Of a DNA stretch of 16,539 bases, positions 8,005-14,988 are shown one piece after another. The position numbers were made by a program, and so were the translations under genes. The stretch is taken from the NCBI GenBank assembly GCA_001780895.1, contig MFJJ01000060.1, positions 1 to 16,539 on the forward strand, given 5' to 3'. Position 1 is the first letter of the stretch. Each line of letters starts with the position of its first letter. The notes under the pieces are model-generated. The model searched no databases, was not told the origin of the DNA, and saw only the letters and a list, made by a program, of their open reading frames with translations. The DNA is from Candidatus Gottesmanbacteria bacterium RIFCSPHIGHO2_01_FULL_46_14 (GTDB lineage: Bacteria > Patescibacteriota > Microgenomatia > UBA10105 > UBA927).

Positions 8005-9669
8005 TTACCAACTGCCGCCGCCCCCACCTCCTCCGCCACCTCCGGATGAACCACCGGAGAAACCCGATGAAAATCCGGAAGAGGAATGAATCGTCGTTGC
8101 ATAAGAAAATGATCTGCTCAGTCCACTCCCTAATGATCGAGTAAATATGAGTGAGTTTGTATAAGAGCCTTCGTACCAATCGGGCTTCGTCAAATGAATC
8201 TCACGGAATCGTTCTGCCCAAATTTTTTCAACACCAAATGCCACAGCGTAGGGCAAAAATTTCTCAAAAAACATCTGATTTTTTGCCTGAAAGGCGAGCT
8301 TTTCATGCTGGGAAGACAGAAAATTTTTAAGTGATTTTCCGACCGCAGCTTCACTCGCTCCTAAAAATGTTTTTCTGGGCATACCCATGCCGAACGTAAA
8401 CGAAATGAGAGCTAAGAGTAAATTTCCAGTTATCAGAGCAAGTACTGCTACTACACCATAGAGCGTCCGAATGCTTTGCGGACTTTTGGGGAAAAACCCG
8501 TCACGAACCACTTGATCATAAATAGCGCTCTGAATACTGGACAGTGACGACGAAAGGTTTGCATCCTTGAGTTTGACTGTATTTGCCGATTTAAAAAATT
8601 CGGCAAGTACTATTTCCTCGAATGACAACAATGTTTCATCGTCTTTTGGATTTGGCAGTTTTTCCAATAAAAATTGTTCCTTCGTGGTTTCGATGATTTT
8701 AAGATACCCCCTTTGGGCAAGATCAATTATTGTTCCCGTAATATCACTTGTATTGACTACCTCATCTATAAGTGTCCCCGTTTCAGCCGGCCGAAGCCTA
8801 CGGTGCATACGGGTTTTTGGAGTATCAAACCAAGCCGATACTACTCCCATTGCCGGCTTCGGATCTCTCCCATATCTCCACCAGCGATAGATAACAATTC
8901 CGGGAACAACAACGTACCAGACGAATGCAACGATTATCAACAAAGCCAAAACTATTTTCCCCCACATTGTTTCAAAAAAAGAAACATACGGCATTGGCTC
9001 CAGCACGGAAACAGCCCCCTTGGGAAATCCAACGACCACAGTAAGTCCTTCCCGTGGAAGAAGTGAATCAGCGCTCACAACGACCGTCCCATCTTTATAC
9101 GACGTGCGACAATCGCTCGCGCTACTTCTCGTTGTTCCGGTAAAACAAGCAAGATGCACCTGCTGGGCTCCGAAATGTTCTGGCATCCGAACCGTGGTCT
9201 GAACATTTTTTATCGGTACATCCCAATCGTTACCCGTGACGTTCCAATATAGTTCGTCGTGATCTGAAAAATATGTAAGTGCCCCGGATACACGATAGGA
9301 AATCGTATACGTGTGTGATCCGGTAATTGTTTGATTGGGATCACCTATTTTGAGTTGTAGCGTATCGTTTTGTTGTGATTGACTATATCGATAATCTGCA
9401 TTCTGTTGGTCAACGACCCGCACATCGTTAACATCAAGTACGTACCTTTTCCCTTCATCATTTGTTTTTATAAAAGGAATATCTCTAAAAATACCGTGCC
9501 GATTGTTGTCTTCAAAGTTATAGAGAATCGTTTCGATTACTTGTATTGTTCCGTCTTTGTTGAGAGCGATATCATTTAAAAATGAGGGAATATGCTCATC
9601 GGCTGCAAACACCAGTGGCGGGTAAAACCACACCAGGAATAATGTGAAAAAACCTATGATCCGCTTCAT
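8005..9669 (-). CDS. DUF2207-family membrane protein with poly-Gly C-terminus
   Basis: The function of this family is unknown. The 554-residue protein has a Sec-type signal peptide (about 1-22, cleavage after VFA), then an extracytoplasmic beta-rich DUF2207 domain (about 24-225) with the recognisable YWNVTGNDWDVPI at 141-153 and two cysteines (C175, C187) that could form a disulfide. A membrane segment at about 238-261 is followed by Trp/Arg residues, a cytoplasmic region, and a second hydrophobic segment at about 402-427. The end is very rich in Ser and Gly and finishes with ten glycines plus Ser-Trp (residues 538-554), a low-complexity tail seen in many members of this family. The ATG overlaps the mltG stop by 4 bp (ATGA), so it is translationally coupled to mltG and probably acts in the envelope. 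It is the last gene before the rpoB promoter. Confidence 0.85.
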   Translation of the reverse strand: MKRIIGFFTLFLVWFYPPLVFAADEHIPSFLNDIALNKDGTIQVIETILYNFEDNNRHGIFRDIPFIKTNDEGKRYVLDVNDVRVVDQQNADYRYSQSQQNDTLQLKIGDPNQTITGSHTYTISYRVSGALTYFSDHDELYWNVTGNDWDVPIKNVQTTVRMPEHFGAQQVHLACFTGTTRSSASDCRTSYKDGTVVVSADSLLPREGLTVVVGFPKGAVSVLEPMPYVSFFETMWGKIVLALLIIVAFVWYVVVPGIVIYRWWRYGRDPKPAMGVVSAWFDTPKTRMHRRLRPAETGTLIDEVVNTSDITGTIIDLAQRGYLKIIETTKEQFLLEKLPNPKDDETLLSFEEIVLAEFFKSANTVKLKDANLSSSLSSIQSAIYDQVVRDGFFPKSPQSIRTLYGVVAVLALITGNLLLALISFTFGMGMPRKTFLGASEAAVGKSLKNFLSSQHEKLAFQAKNQMFFEKFLPYAVAFGVEKIWAERFREIHLTKPDWYEGSYTNSLIFTRSLGSGLSRSFSYATTIHSSSGFSSGFSGGSSGGGGGGGGGGSW

Positions 9670-10658
9670 TGAGCAAGAAGATATGTAGCGATATTCTTTT
9701 CGTGTTCTTCAGAAGTTTTTGCATAATGCACATGGCCCTCCCGATCGTGCAGATAATACCAATAGGGGGATTCTGTAGGATAAATGACAGAGCGGATTGA
9801 TGATAATCCAGGATTGGAAATTGGCGCAGGCGGAAGACCTCTATGAAGATACGTGTTAAAGGAAGACGCAATTTTTTTATCCTCAAGCGTCAACTCTTTT
9901 TTCCACCAACTCTTTTCATATGCCTGATACCCAAGCGCGTACTGGAGCGTCGCATCTGTCTGAAGCGGCCAATCTGCATCGAGTCTTTTCCATAAAATTC
10001 CGGCAATCACGGGTCGATCTTCGTCGGTTCTTCCTTCCCGCTCAACAATGGAGGCAAGGATGATCACCTCGTTCAATGTACGTCCTGATTTGATGGCATC
10101 TGATCGCATTTGCGCTGTTATTTTCGAATTGAAAGTATCCTGGAATAGTTTTGCGATGGCCGCAGCAGTGGCATCACGAGGAACGAGATAGGTATCGGGA
10201 AACATAAAACCTTCCTGGGCAACTTTGAGAAATTCTGACCCAGGAATATCGAGCTCTTTGGCAAGCTTATTGGCAATTTCCTCAACTCTCCATCCCTCCA
10301 GGGTCGTTAGCCAAAGATCGACAATACCGTGTGTAAGTTCTCGCGCAATTTGTCGTCCATCCATAGATCGATTAAGACGATAATCCCCCGCTTGAAGATC
10401 CCGTTCTAAACCTAATAATTTTACGAGGAGGAAAAAACCTGTAGAACTTCTGACTAAGCGTTGGCTGGCTAGATTAACCGCGATATCTCTGGCTCCCTCT
10501 CCTGTAGTAATAACAAAGTTCACCGGTGAAGCATCGGACTCATCCACAGGAGAAGTTCCGTCAGTCCACCAAAGCCATACTCCAACCGTTGTAAACAACA
10601 AAACGATAATGAGTACGCCAAGTCGAAATGCAGTGCTCGTACTTTTATTTGATTTCAT
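9666..10658 (-). CDS. mltG: Endolytic murein transglycosylase MltG (YceG family)
   Basis: MltG cleaves nascent peptidoglycan glycan strands inside the chain and is thought to end glycan polymerisation. From the ATG at 10658 the product is 330 residues: a short basic cytoplasmic start, one membrane segment at about 11-31 (LGVLIIVLLFTTVGVWLWW), a small LysM-like region (about 50-120), then the YceG catalytic domain. The expected catalytic glutamate lies in ILASIVEREG (E206), with TDATLQYALG, SSFNTYLHRGLPPAPISNPG and a C-terminal HYAKTSEEHEKN, all family hallmarks. The frame is open 41 codons further upstream, but that part overlaps the zinc-ribbon gene and would bury the membrane anchor, so the internal ATG is chosen. 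It overlaps that gene's 3' end by 14 bp and the DUF2207 gene by 4 bp. Confidence 0.93.
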   Translation of the reverse strand: MKSNKSTSTAFRLGVLIIVLLFTTVGVWLWWTDGTSPVDESDASPVNFVITTGEGARDIAVNLASQRLVRSSTGFFLLVKLLGLERDLQAGDYRLNRSMDGRQIARELTHGIVDLWLTTLEGWRVEEIANKLAKELDIPGSEFLKVAQEGFMFPDTYLVPRDATAAAIAKLFQDTFNSKITAQMRSDAIKSGRTLNEVIILASIVEREGRTDEDRPVIAGILWKRLDADWPLQTDATLQYALGYQAYEKSWWKKELTLEDKKIASSFNTYLHRGLPPAPISNPGLSSIRSVIYPTESPYWYYLHDREGHVHYAKTSEEHEKNIATYLLAQ

Positions 10659-10836
10659 CAAACGTTGCCCGGCGATATTTCTCCGACTGACTATCAAACA
10701 TATACACGCGCCCGCAGATGCAGTCAGTGCGAACAAGTCTATTGCCTTGCTTTCGAGGAAGGGCTCTCCCACAGCCCGCACATTTTCCCTGCGACAGAAG
10801 CCAGGCCTGTACTGGAGCGATTATATTTTTCAACAT
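10645..10836 (-). CDS. Small zinc-ribbon protein, function unknown
   Basis: This 63-residue protein has two cysteine pairs, C19-x2-C22 (KCAGCGRAL) and C39-x-C41 (TDCICGRVY), spaced as in a single rubredoxin-like or zinc-ribbon knuckle; the N-terminus is mildly hydrophobic and the C-terminus charged. It has no signal peptide or clear membrane segment, so it is probably cytoplasmic. The ATG is one base after the stop of the phosphorylase gene (TAATATG), and its 3' end overlaps mltG by 14 bp, which strongly supports it as a real translated gene rather than a chance frame. It might bind RNA, DNA or a protein partner, but the sequence gives no specific function. I do not recognise it as a named gene. 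Confidence 0.7.
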   Translation of the reverse strand: MLKNIIAPVQAWLLSQGKCAGCGRALPRKQGNRLVRTDCICGRVYMFDSQSEKYRRATFDEIK

Positions 10837-10837
10837 A

Positions 10838-12097
10838 TTACTCTATCGTATAGACCGATATGTTTTTCATTGTTTCCACCGCCTCTTTCAGTCTCCATTT
10901 GTCGGTCGAATAGATCGTACATAGTATATCACCCTTGTCCACGGTTTCTTCGAGTTTCCGATTGAGATACATACCTGCACGTTTGTCCGTCGGGCAACCG
11001 AGAATCCGACAAATCACCGTAATTTGCTTGTTATCAACAGCAACAACGCGTCCACGCCTGGTGGATTTAATCTCATTGACCGCTCTGCCGGGTCGTAAAG
11101 ACGCGCTTCCAACGTCGGGATTACCACCTTGGGCCTTAATGATTTCTCTCATTTTGTCTAGCGCTCGACCATCGGCAAGAATTTCCCGGGCAACCTCATC
11201 TCCCGGTTTCTCCTCTTGTTTTTTGGTATCGACAAAACACAGATCGAGAAGTTTCCCAGCAAGTCGAAGCGCTTTTGCCTCAAGGGCTAGCGGCCGACTT
11301 GGCTTCTGCTCCAGCACCTCAAACACATCCCGCGCTTCAAGCACGGGTCCTACCCCCCGACCGGCATTTTGACGCGTTTCGTTAATATCAAATATGAGTT
11401 TGATACCAAAGCGCTTAGCCAAATACGTAAACTTTCTGGCAATAACTTCGGCATCCTTAAAGTGGGTAATTTTCATTTTTTGCCCGACAGGGATATCTAT
11501 GACAACATGGGTTGATCCGGATGCCAATTTTTTTGCCATAACGGAAACAATAATTTTGTCGAACGACTCGAAGGCAAGAGGCTGCTCGACTTGAATGATA
11601 ATGTCGTCAGCTGGAGCCAGTCCCAAGTGCCCCCCCCATACAATACATCCCCCCACCGCACCCACGATGTGTTCAATCTGCCGAGTGGAAAATGTAACCG
11701 GAGCAACAACCTCCATCGTATCTGCAGTACCCGCAGGAGAAGTGATCGCGCGAGAGGAATTTTTTGGAATTTGAAATCCGGCGGCCGCAATAATCGGCAC
11801 GAGAATCATGGTCGTCCGTGTCCCGGCAACACCACCCGTCGAGTGCTTATCAGCAACAATTCCGTTAAAATGAAGACGGGGACCCGTAGTGACCATCGCG
11901 CGCGTGAGCGAATAAAGTTCTTCATCAGAAAATCCGCCGGAAAATCCGGCTGCAGCAAAATAGGTAGTCAACACCGGCCCAAGTCGCTCTTTTGCAATCT
12001 GATCCATGATTGCAAAAATTTCATTATAGGAAAGCGCTTTGCCAACTAATTTTTTCTTTATTGCCTCTATGGCAAACTGTTTTTGGTCTTTAGGCAT
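10838..12097 (-). CDS. deoA: AMP phosphorylase / thymidine phosphorylase family enzyme
   Basis: This family splits the N-glycosidic bond with phosphate; archaeal AMP phosphorylase converts AMP to adenine and ribose-1,5-bisphosphate, feeding R15P isomerase and form III RuBisCO. The 419-residue protein has the phosphate-binding VADKHSTGGVAG (81-92, K84, H85, S86), SSRAITSPAGTADTMEV (114-130) and CIVWGGHLGLAPADD (151-165). The SSRAITSPAGTAD form is that of AMP phosphorylases, where bacterial thymidine phosphorylase has SGRGLGHTGGTLD, so AMP or another NMP is the more likely substrate. It lacks the roughly 80-residue N-terminal domain of archaeal AMP phosphorylases (about 500 residues), beginning directly at the helical domain. 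The ATG is 13 bp after the sortase stop, without a clear Shine-Dalgarno. The family is certain; the substrate is inferred from motifs. Confidence 0.88.
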   Translation of the reverse strand: MPKDQKQFAIEAIKKKLVGKALSYNEIFAIMDQIAKERLGPVLTTYFAAAGFSGGFSDEELYSLTRAMVTTGPRLHFNGIVADKHSTGGVAGTRTTMILVPIIAAAGFQIPKNSSRAITSPAGTADTMEVVAPVTFSTRQIEHIVGAVGGCIVWGGHLGLAPADDIIIQVEQPLAFESFDKIIVSVMAKKLASGSTHVVIDIPVGQKMKITHFKDAEVIARKFTYLAKRFGIKLIFDINETRQNAGRGVGPVLEARDVFEVLEQKPSRPLALEAKALRLAGKLLDLCFVDTKKQEEKPGDEVAREILADGRALDKMREIIKAQGGNPDVGSASLRPGRAVNEIKSTRRGRVVAVDNKQITVICRILGCPTDKRAGMYLNRKLEETVDKGDILCTIYSTDKWRLKEAVETMKNISVYTIE

Positions 12098-12110
12098 AGT
12101 TCAACGAACA

Positions 12111-12854
12111 TTACATGGTCGGCCTCACGAGACGAGCCTGTACATATAATCGCTTCCAGTACGTTCCCGGAGGTACACAGGTTACCAGTGTCACATAGGA
12201 ATCATCAAATCGCTGCTCAAGAAGTGCCACATCGGTTGGATCAAGTACCGTCAGTTTAAACACTTGATATCGATAGGTTACACCATCAAAATCCACAAAT
12301 ACGTCATCACCTTCTTTGATGGTCGGAAGGGTAGAAAAAATCGATGTATAGTTTTTGGGGTTAAAAAATTGAGGCAGTGTCGAATGTCCGAATATAACAG
12401 CATTGCCATAGTCTCCGGGAAGCCCCGTGCCGCCGTAGTGAATAAGGCTTTGGGATAAATCACTTCCTCCGATAATAACCGTCGCTTTTTCAATATGTAA
12501 TTTTGGAATTGACACGGCGTAGGTATTAACCGGGGTAACAATTTTCTTCTGTGGCATGGTCGGAAACCAGGCGTTCGCGTTGGTCAATCCCACCGATACC
12601 GGCGACACTGGCGAGTCAGCTGCAAGCACAACAGCGGGAAGTGATGGTCGAGATTGACTGGTACTGTCTGAAAGCGGAGAAACGGTCGAACTAAATAAAC
12701 TTTCGGTAAATACACTAAACGCAACAATCGGCCATCCCACCCAAAACAGTAAACTCACTCCGGCTGTTATAGATAGGAATGAGATGAGAATAGGAATATT
12801 GCCGCGTAATCGCGGGTAATTTTTTGTTGATTTGACGTAACGATATAAAGCCAT
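12111..12854 (-). CDS. Sortase family transpeptidase
   Basis: Sortases are membrane-anchored cysteine transpeptidases that cut a sorting signal and attach the protein to the wall or to another protein. This 247-residue protein has a basic cytoplasmic start, one membrane segment (about 20-50), a Ser/Pro/Thr-rich linker (about 55-110) and a C-terminal sortase domain. The catalytic triad is visible: H157 in VIFGHS, C226 in TLVTCVPPGTYWKR and R235. The TLVTC-PPGT form resembles class D/E/F-like sortases rather than SrtA, but the class is not assignable by eye. No protein with a C-terminal LPxTG-type signal, hydrophobic stretch and basic tail is in the window, so its substrate lies elsewhere. It sits 13 bp after the actin-like/baseplate gene and 13 bp before the phosphorylase gene. 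Confidence 0.9.
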   Translation of the reverse strand: MALYRYVKSTKNYPRLRGNIPILISFLSITAGVSLLFWVGWPIVAFSVFTESLFSSTVSPLSDSTSQSRPSLPAVVLAADSPVSPVSVGLTNANAWFPTMPQKKIVTPVNTYAVSIPKLHIEKATVIIGGSDLSQSLIHYGGTGLPGDYGNAVIFGHSTLPQFFNPKNYTSIFSTLPTIKEGDDVFVDFDGVTYRYQVFKLTVLDPTDVALLEQRFDDSYVTLVTCVPPGTYWKRLYVQARLVRPTM

Positions 12855-12867
12855 AGAGACACCATAC

Positions 12868-14928
12868 TCACTGCGTTGCTATACGCACAGATATATTGTT
12901 TTTGTTTATCGGTAAGCGATCGCGAGACAGCGCGTATCGAAAAATAAATTCTGCTCCCGCAATTCCCTGCATGTTGCGCAGAATTTCCTGCGCTTCTGTG
13001 AGAGATTTACCCGCTATTGTTTGTTGGACGGCACCAACATCAACTCCGGGCACGGCTTTTCCGGAAAGAGAAGCACGAACGGTAATCGCCCCATCGCGGG
13101 CTACGACAACATCTGCAATGGTTGATGAGAGCGTCGTTTCGTCGAGTGCATACCCTTGCGGTACTTTTGTGGCGACATTTTCTTTCAAAAGCGATGTAAT
13201 ATCATCTTCATTATATGAAACCCCAGCAACCGTAATGGTCAAACTCCCCTGAAGTTGACTTGCTTCTTGATTAACTTCTTGAGAAAAATCACGGCTGGTT
13301 ACCTTGGTCACGATCGTTTCATCGATAAGCTTTTCCGTTGGGTTCACACCGCCTCGAAGCTCTTTTTTAGCTTTCTTTACAAGTTCATCGGTGAGTTCCT
13401 TTGTTAATGCCTCATAATCAGCTCTCGATACAACCGTCACGTCGCGGCTTGTACCACCGATAAAAGCCTTTTCACTTCGTGCTATTGCAATCGAGATGGC
13501 CACATCCTTAAACGAAAATTCCGTTCCCGCAGGAAGATTGCTCTGCGGCCCAATATCGACGGCAGTCACGGGCGCGTTTGCTTTTCCAAACGTTACCGTT
13601 CCGCTGATCAAATTTTCACTGGCTGACGCTACCGAAATGTCTTCATCCAGAGTAAATTGGAGGCCGTTAGCAACGAACATTGAACCTTTCTTGAGCGATC
13701 TGGAGCTCGTCGACTTATTAAATATCACAACTGACCCTTTAGCAGGATCACCGACCTTTTTCTTGCCGGTTGCGGCAATAGCTGACTGCCCGCTCACACT
13801 TTTTTCCTGCTTGTGAGCTGGAATACTATGCTCCTGGCTACTGACCACGGTTGCTGTGGGCTCGATACTAATCGAACTTTCCGCCGTAACGAGCTGAGGG
13901 AGGGTAAGCACCGTTACCTGTGCGTGCGGGACAACCCATCGGGCTAGCACCGCAATAAACACGATAACAACAACTCCCCCAATCGCTACCCCGACACCCC
14001 TACGGGGAAGAGACGGAATCTTAATCTTTGGAAATGTCAATTTTGTTTTTTTGGTATCCGGTACCTCTTGGGACGGTTTAAATCCGAGTTCTTCTGGAGC
14101 TACCATAACGACGTTGGGTTCTTCGTCTTCTTGTGGTTGCGGAGCTATACTTTCTTCCATCTCCACTCCCAATGTTTGTGCCAATTCTGTCGCTCCCGCA
14201 ACCGATACTGCACCAACGGCAAAATCAGTCGGGAGGAGCTCAATTTTGGGAAAATGGAGAAAACTTGCCCGGGTCTGCCACGGGTGATGCAAAAGATTTT
14301 CTTGTACTTGAGTGAGTAACTCATGACTACCTCCATACAAAAGCATACGCGAGGGCAGTATCTCTACATCCGTAAAACTTTTAAAAATCTTTTCCGTCGC
14401 CGCTGCGTCGTCTCCGTCTCGTGAAACGCTCCGCAAGCCAACGAGCGCACCCACTTTGAATAACGAAACGGTAAGCATTCTGCCAATACCAATAAGAATA
14501 ACTGTCGGTGGAATTCCCTCATCAATTTTAAGCGTATGGGCAATTGCCTGATGCACGGGTACAAAACCAATAGCAGTTAGGTCAAGTTTTTTGGTGAGTT
14601 CTTTTATCGAGCTCCGAATATCAGGCAATATTTCTCCGTCCGGTGATAGATAAGCTGGCGGAAGACCTAAGACAACCTTCTCAATCTTTGCCGGTACCAC
14701 GGCTTCATCGAGTATCGCTATCACGCTATCAGCAACAGCTGTGCGCTCGTCCCAACTGTCGCTCGAGAGAGGTTTAGTCACCGTTTTAACGACGGTGGGG
14801 AGCCCCTTGGGTTGAGCTATCCACGCTGCCGCCGAAACCGATTGGTCGTCGAGAATAAGAGATAACAATACTTCTTTGGCTTCCGGTTTTTTAGGAAGAA
14901 ATCGCGCAACGAGGTCTGGTAATTTCAT
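12868..14928 (-). CDS. Membrane protein fusing a PilM/FtsA-like domain to a baseplate-J-like domain
   Basis: No function is established. Residues 1-240 look like an actin-like PilM/FtsA fold: a first strand pair (EVLLSLILDDQSVSAAAW, 19-36), KVVLGLPPAYL (84-94), PVHQAIAHTLKI, a phosphate-2-like VILIGIGRMLTVSLF (143-157) and an adenosine-like LLYGGSHELL (196-205). The acidic residue of phosphate-2 (normally D-I/L-G) is replaced and the DxG of phosphate-1 is absent, so nucleotide hydrolysis is doubtful. An acidic linker (about 258-310) leads to one membrane segment (311-331). The rest is extracytoplasmic: KGSVVIFNKSTSSRSLKKGS (398-416) through DIGPQSNLPAGTEFSF (458-472) resembles the beta domains often annotated 'baseplate J-like' in CPR genomes, then an alpha/beta segment to residue 686. 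The topology (N in, C out) and the neighbouring sortase suggest an envelope role. The ATG at 14928 has no clear Shine-Dalgarno. Confidence 0.75.
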   Translation of the reverse strand: MKLPDLVARFLPKKPEAKEVLLSLILDDQSVSAAAWIAQPKGLPTVVKTVTKPLSSDSWDERTAVADSVIAILDEAVVPAKIEKVVLGLPPAYLSPDGEILPDIRSSIKELTKKLDLTAIGFVPVHQAIAHTLKIDEGIPPTVILIGIGRMLTVSLFKVGALVGLRSVSRDGDDAAATEKIFKSFTDVEILPSRMLLYGGSHELLTQVQENLLHHPWQTRASFLHFPKIELLPTDFAVGAVSVAGATELAQTLGVEMEESIAPQPQEDEEPNVVMVAPEELGFKPSQEVPDTKKTKLTFPKIKIPSLPRRGVGVAIGGVVVIVFIAVLARWVVPHAQVTVLTLPQLVTAESSISIEPTATVVSSQEHSIPAHKQEKSVSGQSAIAATGKKKVGDPAKGSVVIFNKSTSSRSLKKGSMFVANGLQFTLDEDISVASASENLISGTVTFGKANAPVTAVDIGPQSNLPAGTEFSFKDVAISIAIARSEKAFIGGTSRDVTVVSRADYEALTKELTDELVKKAKKELRGGVNPTEKLIDETIVTKVTSRDFSQEVNQEASQLQGSLTITVAGVSYNEDDITSLLKENVATKVPQGYALDETTLSSTIADVVVARDGAITVRASLSGKAVPGVDVGAVQQTIAGKSLTEAQEILRNMQGIAGAEFIFRYALSRDRLPINKNNISVRIATQ

Positions 14929-14988
14929 ACGACTACAACACGAGACAGGATCGTGCTATATCCATAGTAGCCCCCCAATTCGAAAGAG

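Noticed and set aside
7886..8179. A 97-codon minus-strand frame running from inside the DUF2207 gene to the rpoB start
   Set aside because: Its upstream part overlaps the DUF2207 coding sequence and the promoter would lie inside it. Only the last 13 codons, after the Shine-Dalgarno, are kept as a possible leader peptide.
10659..10781. Upstream extension of mltG by 41 codons
   Set aside because: It overlaps the zinc-ribbon gene almost fully and would place a second hydrophobic stretch before the membrane anchor; the ATG at 10658 gives the normal MltG layout.
12099..12109. Short inverted repeat GTTC-3nt-GAAC between sortase and phosphorylase genes
   Set aside because: Four-base arms in a 13-bp gap are expected by chance; no further operator-like symmetry.
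14939..14955. Inverted repeat CACGA/TCGTG in the alaS downstream gap as a terminator
   Set aside because: Five base pairs, a 7-nt loop and no T-tract; too weak to call. The rest of the 60-bp gap has no convincing promoter either.
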